Source of the DNA: [Zimmermannella] faecalis ATCC 13722
GTDB taxonomy: Bacteria; Actinomycetota; Actinomycetes; Actinomycetales; Microbacteriaceae
Assembly (NCBI RefSeq): GCF_000381765.1
Contig: NZ_KB907079.1
Location: 69,442-133,441 of the forward strand
Direction of reading: 5' to 3'
DNA: 64,000 bases
Made by a program: the position numbers and the translations under genes
Notes under the pieces: generated by a model
What the model was told of the DNA's origin: nothing
Databases searched by the model: none
What the model saw: the letters and a program-made list of their open reading frames with translations, nothing else
Part shown: positions 44,879 through 54,090 of the stretch, piece after piece
Numbering within the stretch: the first letter of the stretch is position 1
Layout: each line of letters starts with the position of its first letter

Positions 44879-46027
44879 ATGTCAACCACCACGACAGCCC
44901 CCGCTGCCCCAGCGAAGCCCCGCGTCAAGAACGCCCTCACCGCCGGCCACCTCTCGCGCGGCCAGGTCACCGGCATCGCGCTCGGCGCGCTGGTGATCTC
45001 GACGATCGTGTTCGGCCTGCTCTGGATGCTCAGCGGCGACCCGCTGTACATCTTCACCGAGCAGACCGGCAAGCTCACTCTCAACTTCAACTGGGGTGCG
45101 TGGCTCGCGCTCACCGCCGTGCTCTACCTGCTCGGCATCTACTTCATCTCGCGCCAGATCGAAGGGCCGCGCCAGGCGACCAACCGGTTCATCTCGGGCC
45201 TGCTGCTCGTCGCGTTCGTGCTCGCGATGGTGCCGCTGCTCTCGCTCATCTTCACGCTCGTCGTGAACGGCCTGCCCGGCCTGATTGAGCCGAACTTCTG
45301 GATGTACGACGCCTCGCGTCCCGGCCAGCGCGGCGCGCTCAACGCGATCATCGGAACCCTCTGGATCACCGGCATCACCTCGCTCATCGCCGTGCCCATC
45401 GGTATCTTCACCGCGATCTACCTCGTCGAGTACGGCCGCGGCAACTGGCTGAGCAAGCTGCTGAACTTCTTCGTCGACGTCATGACGGGTATCCCCTCGA
45501 TCGTCGCCGGTCTGTTCGCCTTCGCCCTGTTCATGCTGTTCACGCAGCTCTCGGGCGGCGACATCACGCAGATCAAGAGCGGCTTCGTCGGCTCGATCGC
45601 GCTGCTCGTACTCATGCTTCCCACCGTCGTGCGCTCGGCCGAAGAGATGATTCGCCTCGTGCCGATGGACCTCCGTGAGGCCTCGTACGCGCTCGGCGTG
45701 ACGAAGTGGCGCACGATCGTCAAGGTCGTGCTCCCCACCTGCCTCGGCGGTCTCGTCACCGGTGTGCTGCTCGCGATCGCCCGCGTCATCGGCGAGACCG
45801 CGCCGCTCATGGTCGCCGCCGGCATGTCGGTGAACATGAACTACAACCCCTTCCACGGGGCCATGGCCACCCTGCCGACGCTCGTCTACCAGCAGTGGGG
45901 CTTCAACGGTGAGGAGGCCGACGCCCTCGCCTGGGCCGGCGCGCTCGCCCTGCTCCTCATCGTGATGGCGCTCAACGTCATCGGCCGCGTCATCAGCTAC
46001 TACTTCTCGCCCAAGAAAGACCGCTAG
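44879..46027 (+). CDS. pstA: Phosphate ABC transporter permease PstA
   Basis: A 382-residue permease, about 80 residues longer than E. coli PstA because of an N-terminal region with extra hydrophobic segments, usual in Actinobacteria. The EAA loop is EASYALGVTKWRTIVKVVLP. It begins 14 bp after pstC. Confidence 0.95.
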   Translation: MSTTTTAPAAPAKPRVKNALTAGHLSRGQVTGIALGALVISTIVFGLLWMLSGDPLYIFTEQTGKLTLNFNWGAWLALTAVLYLLGIYFISRQIEGPRQATNRFISGLLLVAFVLAMVPLLSLIFTLVVNGLPGLIEPNFWMYDASRPGQRGALNAIIGTLWITGITSLIAVPIGIFTAIYLVEYGRGNWLSKLLNFFVDVMTGIPSIVAGLFAFALFMLFTQLSGGDITQIKSGFVGSIALLVLMLPTVVRSAEEMIRLVPMDLREASYALGVTKWRTIVKVVLPTCLGGLVTGVLLAIARVIGETAPLMVAAGMSVNMNYNPFHGAMATLPTLVYQQWGFNGEEADALAWAGALALLLIVMALNVIGRVISYYFSPKKDR

Positions 46028-46063
46028 GTCGGGCCTCAACTTCGAAACAAAGGATCTTTCACA

Positions 46064-46843
46064 GTGTCGAAGCGCATTGAAATCAAGGACCTGGACATCT
46101 ACTACGACAAGTTCAAGGCTGTCGAGGGTGTCAACATGACCATCGAGCCGAAGAGCGTCACCGCGTTCATCGGCCCGTCGGGTTGCGGCAAGTCGACCGT
46201 GCTGCGCACGCTCAACCGCATGCACGAGGTCATTCCGAAGGCGTGGGTCGACGGCGAGGTGCTCCTCGACGGCGACGACCTCTACGGCACCGGCGTCGAC
46301 CCCGTGAACGTGCGCCGCCAGGTCGGCATGGTGTTCCAGCGCGCGAACCCGTTCCCGACGATGTCGATCAAAGAGAACGTGCTCGCCGGCGTGCGCCTCA
46401 ACAACAAGCGCATCGGCACCAAAGAGGCGAACGAGCTCGTCGAGAAGTCGCTGCGCGGCGCCAACCTCTGGGAAGAGGTCAAGGACCGCCTCGACGCCCC
46501 CGGCGGCGGCCTCTCGGGCGGACAGCAGCAGCGTCTGTGCATCGCCCGCGCGATCGCGGTGAAGCCCGACGTGCTGCTCATGGACGAGCCCTGCTCGGCC
46601 CTTGACCCCATCTCGACCCTCGCGATCGAAGACCTCATTCACGAGCTCAAGACCGAGTACACGATCGTGATCGTCACCCACAACATGCAGCAGGCGACCC
46701 GCGTGAGCGACCGCACCGGCTTCTTCAACATCGCCGGCACCGGCAAGCCCGGCAAGCTCATCGAGTTCGACGACACCCGCACCATCTTCGACAACCCGTC
46801 GAACAAGCAGACCCAGGACTACGTCACCGGCCGCTTCGGCTAG
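46064..46843 (+). CDS. pstB: Phosphate ABC transporter ATPase PstB
   Basis: A 259-residue ATPase with GTG start behind AAAGGATC. Walker [11 protein letters not shown]-loop VFQRANPFP, signature [14 protein letters not shown], Walker [15 protein letters not shown]-loop VTHNMQQA. The Cys in DEPCSALDP is typical of PstB. Last gene of the operon, followed by a strong terminator. Confidence 0.97.
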   Translation: MSKRIEIKDLDIYYDKFKAVEGVNMTIEPKSVTAFIGPSGCGKSTVLRTLNRMHEVIPKAWVDGEVLLDGDDLYGTGVDPVNVRRQVGMVFQRANPFPTMSIKENVLAGVRLNNKRIGTKEANELVEKSLRGANLWEEVKDRLDAPGGGLSGGQQQRLCIARAIAVKPDVLLMDEPCSALDPISTLAIEDLIHELKTEYTIVIVTHNMQQATRVSDRTGFFNIAGTGKPGKLIEFDDTRTIFDNPSNKQTQDYVTGRFG

Positions 46844-46858
46844 GTCGGCGGCTCTTTC

Positions 46859-46896
46859 GCGACGGCGCCCCACACGAGCGTGTGGGGCGCCGTCGC
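46859..46896 (+). terminator. Terminator of the pst operon
   Basis: A perfect 17-bp stem with loop GAGC, followed by GTTT, starts 16 bp after the pstB stop. Confidence 0.88.
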
Positions 46897-46915
46897 GTTT
46901 CCCCGCGCATCTTCT

Positions 46916-46994
46916 TCTCTCTTCCGCTGACTGACGGCAATTCGCGTCGTTCTGGGCCAAAATCCTGCAAGTTCCCGTCAGTCAGCGAAGAGAG
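46916..46994. repeat. REP-like palindrome, copy 2
   Basis: Arms CTGACTGACGG and CCGTCAGTCAG, extended outward by CTCTCTTC and GAAGAGAG, enclose a roughly 40-bp centre. Taken in reverse it matches copies 10 and 11 (GGGAACTTGCAGG arm). Confidence 0.88.
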
Positions 46995-47020
46995 GCACCG
47001 CCCGGCTCCCTCACCCATCC

Positions 47021-47082
47021 GCTAACTGACGGCAATTTGCGCGGTTTCGGGCCGAAATGCTGCAAGTTGCCGTCAGTTGGTG
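47021..47082. repeat. REP-like palindrome, copy 3
   Basis: Arms CTAACTGACGGCAA and TTGCCGTCAGTTGG. The minus-strand TGA inside the right arm is the stop codon of the DUF559 gene. Confidence 0.88.
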
Positions 47083-48110
47083 GGGTGTCGAAGGGTACGG
47101 ATGCGGCGGTCGAGCTGGCGGCGGATGTCCGCCACGAGCTCCAGGCCCGCGTCGCGCATCGCCTCGACCGTTACGCTCACGTACTCGTATTCGTTGGCGC
47201 GGAGACGGCGCTCGCGCTCAAGGTCATTGCGGAACGTCGTGCTGCTGGTCCGGTGCCCGTCGCCCTCGTACTCGATCACGAGCCGCTCCTCGCGATACAG
47301 CAGGTCGACCTCGGCGAGGCGCTCCCCCGCCCGACCGCGCAGCTCGACGTTGACCTCGGGCTCCGGCAACCCGCCGTCGACGAGCAGCAGGCGCAGCCGG
47401 GTCTCCATCGGCGACGCGACCCGTGGCCGCGCCCGTTCGGCGGCGGCGCGCGCAACTCGAATGCCCCGCAGCGGCCCGAGGTCTTCGAGCATCCGCTCGA
47501 CCTCGTAGCGGGTAGTAACCGGCCGGTCGAGTAGCTGCAGGCCCGGATAGTGCGCCTTGTCGGTGAGCAAGGCGTCGAGCATGACGACGGCGTCGGTCAG
47601 CGAGAGTTCGCGACAGCACGCGACGAAGGTCGCGAGCGGCGAGAGCACCGGCAGCCCCTCGAACGTCGTCGTGGGGAGGAGGGATGCGTCAATCCTGTGG
47701 CCCCGCACATCGCGGGCGATCGGCTGCGAGCGGCCCGCTGGAACGGCGACGTGGAGCGGCTGCGGGGCCGCTGGTTTGACCAGTTCTGTGTCAGTGGATT
47801 CCTCGGTGGAGTCATAGTGTTGCTCGGGCTGCTGGTCGGTGGCCGGCTTCGCCTTCAGCTCGGGATGCGGGAGTCCATAGATTCGCGCCGCCGTCGCACC
47901 GCAGAATGCCGCGCCTTCGGGCATCCGTGCCGCGTACTCGCGCAGGTCGCGGAGTCGATCGGTGCTTGGGCCCGGCAGCACCCGCACGCCGTATCGCGGT
48001 GCCGAGAATCGGCGGCTTCGGAGTTGTTGCAGCGAGAGTCCGGCGTCCGTGCCCGAGGCGAGCGAGAACGGGTCTCGCGAAATGGCTGCGGGGAGGTCGT
48101 CTGCATTCAT
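47073..48110 (-). CDS. DUF559-type (Vsr-like fold) protein with AbiEi-like N-terminus
   Basis: A 345-residue protein. The N-terminal part (GLSLQQLRSRRFSAPRYGVRV, GATAARIYGLPHP) resembles the winged-helix start of AbiEi-like/DUF559 actinobacterial proteins. The C-terminal 110 residues look like a PD-(D/E)XK nuclease: a Glu in METRLRLLL, AEVDLLYREERLVIEYEGD with the Asp and Glu, then HRTS. Function is unknown; a DNA nuclease is inferred. The minus-strand TACGTT -10 box ends six bases before the ATG, so probably leaderless. REP palindromes lie at both ends, and the stop codon comes from one of them. Confidence 0.75.
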   Translation of the reverse strand: MNADDLPAAISRDPFSLASGTDAGLSLQQLRSRRFSAPRYGVRVLPGPSTDRLRDLREYAARMPEGAAFCGATAARIYGLPHPELKAKPATDQQPEQHYDSTEESTDTELVKPAAPQPLHVAVPAGRSQPIARDVRGHRIDASLLPTTTFEGLPVLSPLATFVACCRELSLTDAVVMLDALLTDKAHYPGLQLLDRPVTTRYEVERMLEDLGPLRGIRVARAAAERARPRVASPMETRLRLLLVDGGLPEPEVNVELRGRAGERLAEVDLLYREERLVIEYEGDGHRTSSTTFRNDLERERRLRANEYEYVSVTVEAMRDAGLELVADIRRQLDRRIRTLRHPTN

Positions 48111-48171
48111 GCGGGCAACGTAGCCGGGGTCGACGGGAGCCCGCCGCCGTTGTCCACAGGCGCATCCGTCT

Positions 48172-48242
48172 CTTCCGCTGCCTGACGGCAATTTGCGGGA
48201 TTGCCGGCGAAAACGTTGCGGATTGCCGTCAGGCAGCGGAAG
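48172..48242. repeat. REP-like palindrome, copy 4
   Basis: Arms CTTCCGCTGCCTGACGG and CCGTCAGGCAGCGGAAG; here the bases before TGACGG are GCC, matched by GGC on the other side. It lies upstream of the DUF559 gene. Confidence 0.9.
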
Positions 48243-48572
48243 CGGGCGGATGGGCGTGGGCGCCAGGGCGACCGGCAGGCAAGGCAAGGCAGACACGGCA
48301 GGCAGGGCGCAGGGCGGCGCTGCGAGGAAGGCTGCCGGAAACGAAAAAGTGCCGGACCGCAGAACGCCTCTCGGCGGAAGGCCGCTCGAAGCGGCAAAAA
48401 TTGGAGCCCGGGGTTACTGCGGCCCGGCGACCACAAGTTTACGGCCGCACGTCGACGTCGCAACCCGTGTTCGCCACTCGCGAGCGCGGGAATGAATCAC
48501 CCCGCGAACGCGCTGAATTTGGTACGGAAACGCGGCGCCGACTCGAGCTCGCCAGCGACGCAGGCCGCCCGC
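48243..48572. other. Gene-free stretch
   Basis: No convincing coding frame, RNA or repeat was seen. Part of it is a purine-rich low-complexity run (GGCAGGCAAGGCAAGGCAG near 48277). It separates the divergent-side DUF559 promoter from the end of the next minus-strand gene. Confidence 0.5.
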
Positions 48573-49199
48573 CTACTCGAGCTGCCCCGCACACCAGAGC
48601 TTCGCACTCGCCGAAAGATCGCGGGCAAAGTCGAGGTACCGCGCGCCACGGCGCAGGGCGGCGGATGCGCGCGCCGGGTTGATGTGCTCGTCCGATTCGG
48701 CGATCGAGGCGGCTCCCTGCGACATGACGGCGCAGAAGGCGGCCGCGCGGTCGAGCGCATCCGCGAAGTCACCGGTGAACGCGCCGCGCAGAATCTGCTC
48801 GATGAGCGTCAACAGTTCGTCGGGCCCGGTCGGCTCGACGGCGCCCGCGACGACGCGGGAGATCGACACGTCGACCTCGACCCCGCGGCGGTAGAGGTAG
48901 CTCGAGGTGGTCGGGTCTTGCGTCACGGCGGCGTGCACGAGGTACAGCCGCCACAGGGAGCCCGGCAGGCTGTGGGCCGCGGCCGGCGCCCAGAGCTGCA
49001 CCAGATCATCCAGCCCGTTGCTGTTCGCGTACGACACGGTGCGCTCGACGACGTCGGGATCGTCGCTCGTGCGCACGCCGTTGAGCAGCGCATGCGCGGT
49101 GTCGTGCGCCACGCGGTTCACCGCAGCGGGATCGGGAGCGCCCTCAAACGTGTCGAACGCGCTGATCGGCATTCGCACGGGTCGGTGAAAGCGGTCCAC
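48573..49199 (-). CDS. Conserved actinobacterial protein of unknown function
   Basis: A 208-residue helical protein with motifs FHRPVRMPISAFDTFEG, NRVAHDTAHALLNGV and SLPGSLWRLYLVHA. Similar proteins occur through the Microbacteriaceae; database entries sometimes mislabel them as an RNA polymerase subunit, for which nothing here gives support. GTG behind GAAGGGAG was chosen; an ATG eleven codons upstream is possible. No membrane segment. Confidence 0.7.
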   Translation of the reverse strand: MDRFHRPVRMPISAFDTFEGAPDPAAVNRVAHDTAHALLNGVRTSDDPDVVERTVSYANSNGLDDLVQLWAPAAAHSLPGSLWRLYLVHAAVTQDPTTSSYLYRRGVEVDVSISRVVAGAVEPTGPDELLTLIEQILRGAFTGDFADALDRAAAFCAVMSQGAASIAESDEHINPARASAALRRGARYLDFARDLSASAKLWCAGQLE

Positions 49200-49334
49200 G
49201 TGGCTCCCTTCGGGTGACGGCTGAGCTGACAACGCCCTCTAGTCTCTCGCGTTCACGGCGCCGACGCGAGCGGATGCGCCCACCGCGAACCGCGCGCGGC
49301 CGCCGCGTGGGCGCGCACGATTACAGTTGTCGGC

Positions 49335-50111
49335 ATGGCACTTCGCTCTTCCTCCCCCGCCGCCGCGAGCACCCCCGAGGCGGCCGACGAGTCGCTCGGC
49401 CAGTCGCAAAGCCAGCGTGTGCGGCCGGATACGCCCGAGAAGCGCTGGTCCGCGCTCATCGCGGCGGCGCTCATTGTGGTGTCGATGTTCCTGCCGTGGT
49501 GGCTGACGACGTATCCGATTCGCAACGACGCCGACTTCCTCACGGGCTGGCAGCTGCTCGGCCTCGGGCTCGGGTTCGGTGACTGGGCGTCGCAGACGAA
49601 CTTCTCGGCGTTCGGCAACGTGCTCTGGGGCGTCGTGCCGACCGTCGCGGGGCTGCTGCTCGCGGTGCTGCTCGTCGTGCGTGCGACGCGGCCCCGGGCG
49701 ATTCCGGCGCCGAACATCGCGCTGTGGGCGGTCTTCTCGCTGCTGTGCCAGCTCTGGCTCGTCGCGCTCGGATGGGCGCGCCTCAACGCGAGCTTCGGCG
49801 AGTTCCCGACGCTGTGGGGCATGCTGCCCTCGACGATGGCGGCCGTCTACTCGGCGGTGACGCTCATGAACTGGTGGCGCCGAGGCGAGAAAGGCCTGTG
49901 GCCCGCGCGTGGCCGCCGCCGGGCCGCCGCGAGCGACGCCGAAATGGATTCCCTGTTCGGCATCGACAGCAGCGAGGCGGATACGGTGGCTCGCGACAAG
50001 CCCCTGGTGGTCGACGACGAGGTGGTCGCCGACGCTGGTGCCGCCGACGAGACCACCGACGACGCGTCCGCCAACGAGTCCGCCGCAAGCGACGATTCGC
50101 GCCGCGAGTAG
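49335..50111 (+). CDS. Four-helix membrane protein with acidic tail
   Basis: A 258-residue protein: a Ser/Ala-rich N-terminus, four membrane segments between about residues 38 and 175 (ALIAAALIVVSMFLPWWLT is the first), then a basic RGRRRAAA stretch and an acidic disordered tail. Function unknown. TACAGT at 49322-49327 ends seven bases before the ATG and there is no ribosome-binding site, so probably leaderless. tRNA-Lys follows. Confidence 0.7.
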   Translation: MALRSSSPAAASTPEAADESLGQSQSQRVRPDTPEKRWSALIAAALIVVSMFLPWWLTTYPIRNDADFLTGWQLLGLGLGFGDWASQTNFSAFGNVLWGVVPTVAGLLLAVLLVVRATRPRAIPAPNIALWAVFSLLCQLWLVALGWARLNASFGEFPTLWGMLPSTMAAVYSAVTLMNWWRRGEKGLWPARGRRRAAASDAEMDSLFGIDSSEADTVARDKPLVVDDEVVADAGAADETTDDASANESAASDDSRRE

Positions 50112-50128
50112 CCGCTAGACTTTCGGGC

Positions 50129-50204
50129 GGGCCTATAGCTCAGTTGGCAGAGCAGTGGACTTTTAATCCATGGGTCGCGGGTTCGAGCCCCGCTGGGCCC
50201 ACCA
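50129..50204 (+). tRNA. tRNA-Lys (TTT)
   Basis: A standard cloverleaf: acceptor GGGCCTA/TGGGCCC, D-arm TAGCTCAGTTGGCAGAGC, anticodon loop CTTTTAA with anticodon TTT, T-arm GGGTTCGAGCCCC, discriminator A and encoded CCA. A TAGACT -10 box lies at 50116-50121. Confidence 0.98.
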
Positions 50205-50396
50205 ATGAGGAGGAGCGGTGGCGAAGAACCCGCCGGGGTCCCCGCTCGCCGGAGGCTCCACGCGCGGCACCCACGCACCCGCGTGACGTACCCCGAAACC
50301 CGCCGCGCGTGGAGTGGCGAGTGGGGCGTCGAGCCCCGCCGGGCTACTCCTCATTTGTCGGCCTAACAGTGGCGAAGAACCCGCTAGGGTCCCCGC
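50204..50396. repeat. Imperfect inverted repeat plus partial duplication after tRNA-Lys
   Basis: AATGAGGAG right after CCA pairs with CTCCTCATT at 50347-50355. Inside, CTCCACGCGCGG pairs with CCGCGCGTGGAG, with GC-rich patches between, giving a hairpin-like arm pair of about 150 bp. TCGAGCCCCGCYGGGC from the tRNA T-arm/acceptor (50183) recurs at 50329, and a 28-bp block at 50218 recurs with two changes at 50369. The rest of the gap to 50525 shows no gene. Confidence 0.65.
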
Positions 50397-50525
50397 GCGT
50401 ATCCCACCCCGCGTATCCGCCCCGCGCATCCGCAACTGGCGCTGCTGCGTCAGCCGGACCAGGGCGAAACTGCCTCGACGATCGCGCACGCGTCGAGCGC
50501 GACCCGACCCCGCGCATCCGCCCCC

Positions 50526-51041
50526 TCACGTCGTCGCGAGGTCGCGGCGCCGAAAACCCGCAAACCCGACGACCACGAACACGACGGTCACGAGGCTCAC
50601 CCAGGCGAGCCCCGACCAGTCGGCGCCGGCCTCGGCGACGTTCGGGATGTGCCAGAACGGGCTGATAGCGAGCACCCAGTCCCAGAGTTTGAAGGTTGGG
50701 CCGAGCAGCGTCAGGCCGAACGCGGCGACGACGCCCACCAACGCGGCAAGCGGCACCTGCGGCCGAGCGCCGACGACCGCGACCGACACCGCGGTGATCA
50801 TCCACACGGCCGGGATCGTCACGACGGCCTGCAGCACCGCGTCGCCGAACGCCACGCCAATGTCGGTGCTCGAGGCGAGGGCCGCGATCAGCACCCCCGC
50901 GACGGCGTCGGCGCTGCCAACGACAAGCGGCGCCGCCAGCGACAAGTGGCGCCGTCCTGACAGCGCCAGTTGTTCGCACCGGCGCCAGTCGGTGCGCGCA
51001 GCGGCACGGATACGCACAACGCGGCACCAGCGCAGCGGCAC
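50526..51041 (-). pseudogene. Remnant of an exporter permease (C-terminal part)
   Basis: Roughly 140 residues look like the end of an ABC-2 permease of the antibiotic-exporter type, normally over 500 residues: two or three hydrophobic segments, then the landmark ISPFWHIPNV and the ending VGFAGFRRRDLATT. The first 30 codons do not resemble the family, no ribosome-binding site is visible, and no ATPase is adjacent. It is therefore probably a truncated gene. A functional short protein is less likely. Confidence 0.6.
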
Positions 51042-51165
51042 GACCGCTGGTCACCCGGCACACATCGATTTGCGGGGCCGTCGCCGCGCCGCAACAATCG
51101 CACGAGGGCGCGCACGCCGAGCGCTGCAGAGCCGAGCCTCGCAACGCCGAGCGCGGCCCCGCCCA

Positions 51166-51220
51166 GCGCATCCGAGCCCAGCCCATCCGAGCCCAGCCCA
51201 TCCGAGCCCAGCCCATCCGG
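51166..51220. repeat. 15-bp tandem repeat
   Basis: Three full copies and part of a fourth of GCCCATCCGAGCCCA (the first has GCG for GCC) lie just upstream of the thioesterase gene. The stretch 51042-51285 holds no other recognised feature. Confidence 0.85.
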
Positions 51221-51285
51221 AGCGAGCAACCCCAGCCCCGCCGAGCACGCCCCACCAACCCGACCCCAGAGGGAGACCACCCACG

Positions 51286-52074
51286 ATGACCGCCGCAACG
51301 TCGTACTTCGTGCGCGAGGGCGCCACCCGATTCCGCGCGACCGAGCACGTCGGCGGCGGTTGGAATCCGCGCGAGCAGCACATCGCGCCGGTGATCGGCC
51401 TGCTCGCGCACGTCATCGAGACCGACCACCGCGAGCGCCGCGGCGCCGACACGCTCCCCCTCACCCGCATGTCGTGCGACATTCTCGGCGTGATCCCGAT
51501 CGACGCGGTCGACGTGCAGGTCACGGTGCTGCGCCCCGGCCGCACGATCGAGCTCATCGAAGCCCGCGTCGACCACGACGGCCGCACCGCCGCGATCGCC
51601 CGCGCCTGGTGCGCGCAGACGTTCGACACGGCCGACCGCGCGCTCTCGCCGCTGCCCGCGATCGCGCCGCCCGACGCGCATCCCGAGTGGGCGGCTGCCG
51701 ACACCTGGCCCGGCGGCTTCATCGCGTCGCTCGAGGCGCGCCGCCTGCCGGCCGAGCGGGGCCGCGCATCCGCGTGGGTACGCACCGGCATCGACCTCAT
51801 CGCCAACGAGCCCGTCAGCACAACGGCGCGCGTGCTCGGCCTCATCGACGTCGCGAACGGACTCACCGACCCGGCACCGATCGACGAGGTCGCGTTCCCG
51901 AACCTCGACCTCACGGCGCACCTGTTCCGCACCCCGGAACCCGGCTGGCTCGGCTTCGACACGACGGCGACGTTCGGGCCGACCGGCGCGGGCCTCACCC
52001 ACAGCATCCTCCATGACGCCGCGGGGCCGTTCGGCGCGATGAACCAGATCCTCACGGTTCGGCCGATGTCGTAA
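51286..52074 (+). CDS. Thioesterase-like (double hotdog) protein
   Basis: A 262-residue protein with two hotdog-like halves (about 1-125 and 140-262), resembling TesB-type acyl-CoA thioesterase-like proteins of Actinobacteria. Landmarks are GGWNPREQHIAPVIGLLAHVIE and VDVQVTVLRPGRTIELIEARV. The substrate is unknown. The ATG has AGAGGGAG upstream. It appears monocistronic. Confidence 0.82.
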   Translation: MTAATSYFVREGATRFRATEHVGGGWNPREQHIAPVIGLLAHVIETDHRERRGADTLPLTRMSCDILGVIPIDAVDVQVTVLRPGRTIELIEARVDHDGRTAAIARAWCAQTFDTADRALSPLPAIAPPDAHPEWAAADTWPGGFIASLEARRLPAERGRASAWVRTGIDLIANEPVSTTARVLGLIDVANGLTDPAPIDEVAFPNLDLTAHLFRTPEPGWLGFDTTATFGPTGAGLTHSILHDAAGPFGAMNQILTVRPMS

Positions 52075-52280
52075 CGCCGGCGTAGCGGGGCGGATACGCG
52101 GGGGCACGACCGCGCGCCGCGACCCTGCCGTCGCATCCGGCCAGCGCATCCCTGCCACCGCGCCCTGCCACCGCGCAGAAAATTCGCTACATTGGAGGAG
52201 CGCGCGCACGCGTCGCGCGCCGGCCGGGACGACCCGACCGCACCACGCCTCCGGGGACGGCCTCGGCACGGAGTCACGCC

Positions 52281-53519
52281 ATGCCACACGTCACCACCCG
52301 CGACACTCGCGCCACGACCACCCGCGAAGCCCGCATCGTCACGCGCACCGACCTCGCGCGCATCCTGCTCGGCTGGGGCGCGTTCGCCGCGCTCGCGCTC
52401 TCGGGCTCGCTGCTCGAGCCGCCCGTGCCGGCGCCGGTGCTCGTCGGCGCCCTCGCGGCGATCATCGCCGTCATTCTCGTGTGCGCCTTCGGCGTCGTGC
52501 AGCAGGCCGAGGCGCTCGCCCACCGGCTCGGCGATCCGTACGGTTCGCTCGTGCTCACGCTCTCGATCGTGCTCATCGAGGTGATCCTCATCTCGGCCGT
52601 CATGCTCGGACCGGGCGACCACGCGACGATCGCGCGCGACTCGGTCATGGCGGTGTCGATGATCATCCTCAACCTCGTGATCGGCGCCGCGCTGCTCGTC
52701 GGCGGGCTCCGCCACGGTGGACTCCGCCACAACCCCAACGGCACCTCGACGTACCTCGCGATGCTCGTCACGCTCACGGCGCTCGCGTTCGCGCTGCCCG
52801 CGCTCATCGGCGACGGCGGCGCGTATCGCAGCGGACAAGGGCTATTCATCGTCGTGCTCACCGTCGCGCTTTACGGCTTCTTTCTCGCGCGGCAGCTCGG
52901 CGCGCAGGCGGGTGACTTCCGCGAGGTCGCGGGCGACGCGGCGAAACTGGCACCGCGCAAGCCTGCGGGGGAAGCTGCAACGCAGCCACCACACGACGCC
53001 GCGACGAGCGAGCACCCGGATACGCACCCCGCCCGGGCGGACATCCGCGAGACCCTGCGCATCCACCGCCGCGAGGTGCTGACCCGGCTCGTGCTGCTCG
53101 TCGTCACGGTGCTCCCGATCGTGCTGCTCTCGCACGACCTCGCGACGCTGCTCGATGACGGGCTCGACCGGCTCGGCGCGCCCGTCGCGCTCTCGGGCAT
53201 CCTCATCGCGATGATCGTGTTTCTGCCAGAGTCGATCACGACGATTCGGGCCGCGCTCGCCGGCGAGGGGCAGCGCGTGAGCAACCTCTGCCACGGCGCG
53301 CTCGTGTCGACGGTGGGCCTCACGATTCCGGCGGTGCTCGTGATCGGCACGCTCACCGGACAAACCGTCGTGCTCGCCGAGACGCCCGCGAACCTGCTGC
53401 TGCTCGGGGGCTCGCTGCTGCTGTCGGTCGCGACCTTCGCGGCGAAGCGGGTGACCGCGACGCACGGCGCGATCCACCTCGTCGTGTTCGCGGTGTACGC
53501 CCTCGTCGTCATGAGCTGA
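52281..53519 (+). CDS. Ca2+/H+ antiporter (ChaA/CAX family)
   Basis: A 412-residue membrane protein with about eleven hydrophobic segments and two related cation-exchanger repeats. The alpha-1 repeat is GDPYGSLVLTLSIVLIEVILI and the alpha-2 repeat is IVFLPESITTIRAAL, each with the acidic residue that carries the cation. A hydrophilic loop (about 215-255) separates the halves. Family members export Ca2+ or Na+/K+ against protons. The next genes are unrelated. Confidence 0.92.
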   Translation: MPHVTTRDTRATTTREARIVTRTDLARILLGWGAFAALALSGSLLEPPVPAPVLVGALAAIIAVILVCAFGVVQQAEALAHRLGDPYGSLVLTLSIVLIEVILISAVMLGPGDHATIARDSVMAVSMIILNLVIGAALLVGGLRHGGLRHNPNGTSTYLAMLVTLTALAFALPALIGDGGAYRSGQGLFIVVLTVALYGFFLARQLGAQAGDFREVAGDAAKLAPRKPAGEAATQPPHDAATSEHPDTHPARADIRETLRIHRREVLTRLVLLVVTVLPIVLLSHDLATLLDDGLDRLGAPVALSGILIAMIVFLPESITTIRAALAGEGQRVSNLCHGALVSTVGLTIPAVLVIGTLTGQTVVLAETPANLLLLGGSLLLSVATFAAKRVTATHGAIHLVVFAVYALVVMS

Positions 53520-53595
53520 CGCGCTCGGCACGCCCCGCGACACCCGCGCCTCCCCCGCGCCATCCGCGACACCCGCCTCACGCCATCCGCTTCTC

Positions 53596-53660
53596 CCGCC
53601 GACTGACGGCAATTCGCGGCATTTCCAACCGAAAAGCTGCAAATTGCCGTCAGTTAGCGG
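53596..53660. repeat. REP-like palindrome, copy 5
   Basis: CGACTGACGGCAATT and AATTGCCGTCAGTTAGCGG arms around GCTTTTCGG-like centre (reverse orientation). The loop carries TTTCCAACCGAAAA, shared with copy 6. Confidence 0.88.
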
Positions 53661-53839
53661 AGGTGGGTGCAGTCGACGAGGCGTTGGCGGCGATCGGGAT
53701 GCGCAGTCGAGGATGCGGGGGCGGTCAGGATGCGCGGACGAGCGAGGCCAACTCGGCTTCGCCCCGACGACCACGCGACCACGCGACCACGGGACCACGC
53801 GACCACGCGAGAGTACTGCCCGAACGCATCCGCCTCTCC

Positions 53840-53903
53840 CGCCGACTGACGGCAACTCGCGGCTTTTCCAACCGAAAAGCTGCAAATTGCCGTCAGTCAG
53901 CGA
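53840..53903. repeat. REP-like palindrome, copy 6
   Basis: Close relative of copy 5: CGACTGACGGCAACT left arm, AAATTGCCGTCAGTCAGCG right arm, centre TTTTCCAACCGAAAAG. It lies 240 bp from copy 5 in the same orientation. Confidence 0.88.
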
Positions 53904-54090
53904 AAGTGGCGAGCGCGGGATGCGCGGATGGGCAAGAAGCAGGTCGGTCGAGGGCCAGGGCGCAAACGCACTGAGTCGAGGCACAAACTGTCGCGGATGT
54001 CCCGACTCATCACATGAGCCTGGGCGCGCGGCATGACCTCGCGAGTCGGCCGAGGGGCGCCGCCCCAGGCCCGGCTCGTAGACTTCGCGC

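Larger units (their letters stand above)
53520..54090. other. Gene-free stretch with two REP copies
   Basis: No coding frame is convincing. It holds REP copies 5 and 6 and, at about 53768-53815, short repeats of GACCACGC. TAGACT at 54079-54084 is the -10 box of the next gene. Confidence 0.6.

Noticed and set aside
48573-49199. RNA polymerase beta subunit
   Set aside because: The name is attached to similar proteins in databases as I recall it, but the 208-residue product has no polymerase motif.
50129-50525. Active integration site at tRNA-Lys
   Set aside because: Partial tRNA repeats exist, but no integrase and no second full-length att copy were found in the window, so only a possible old scar is reported.
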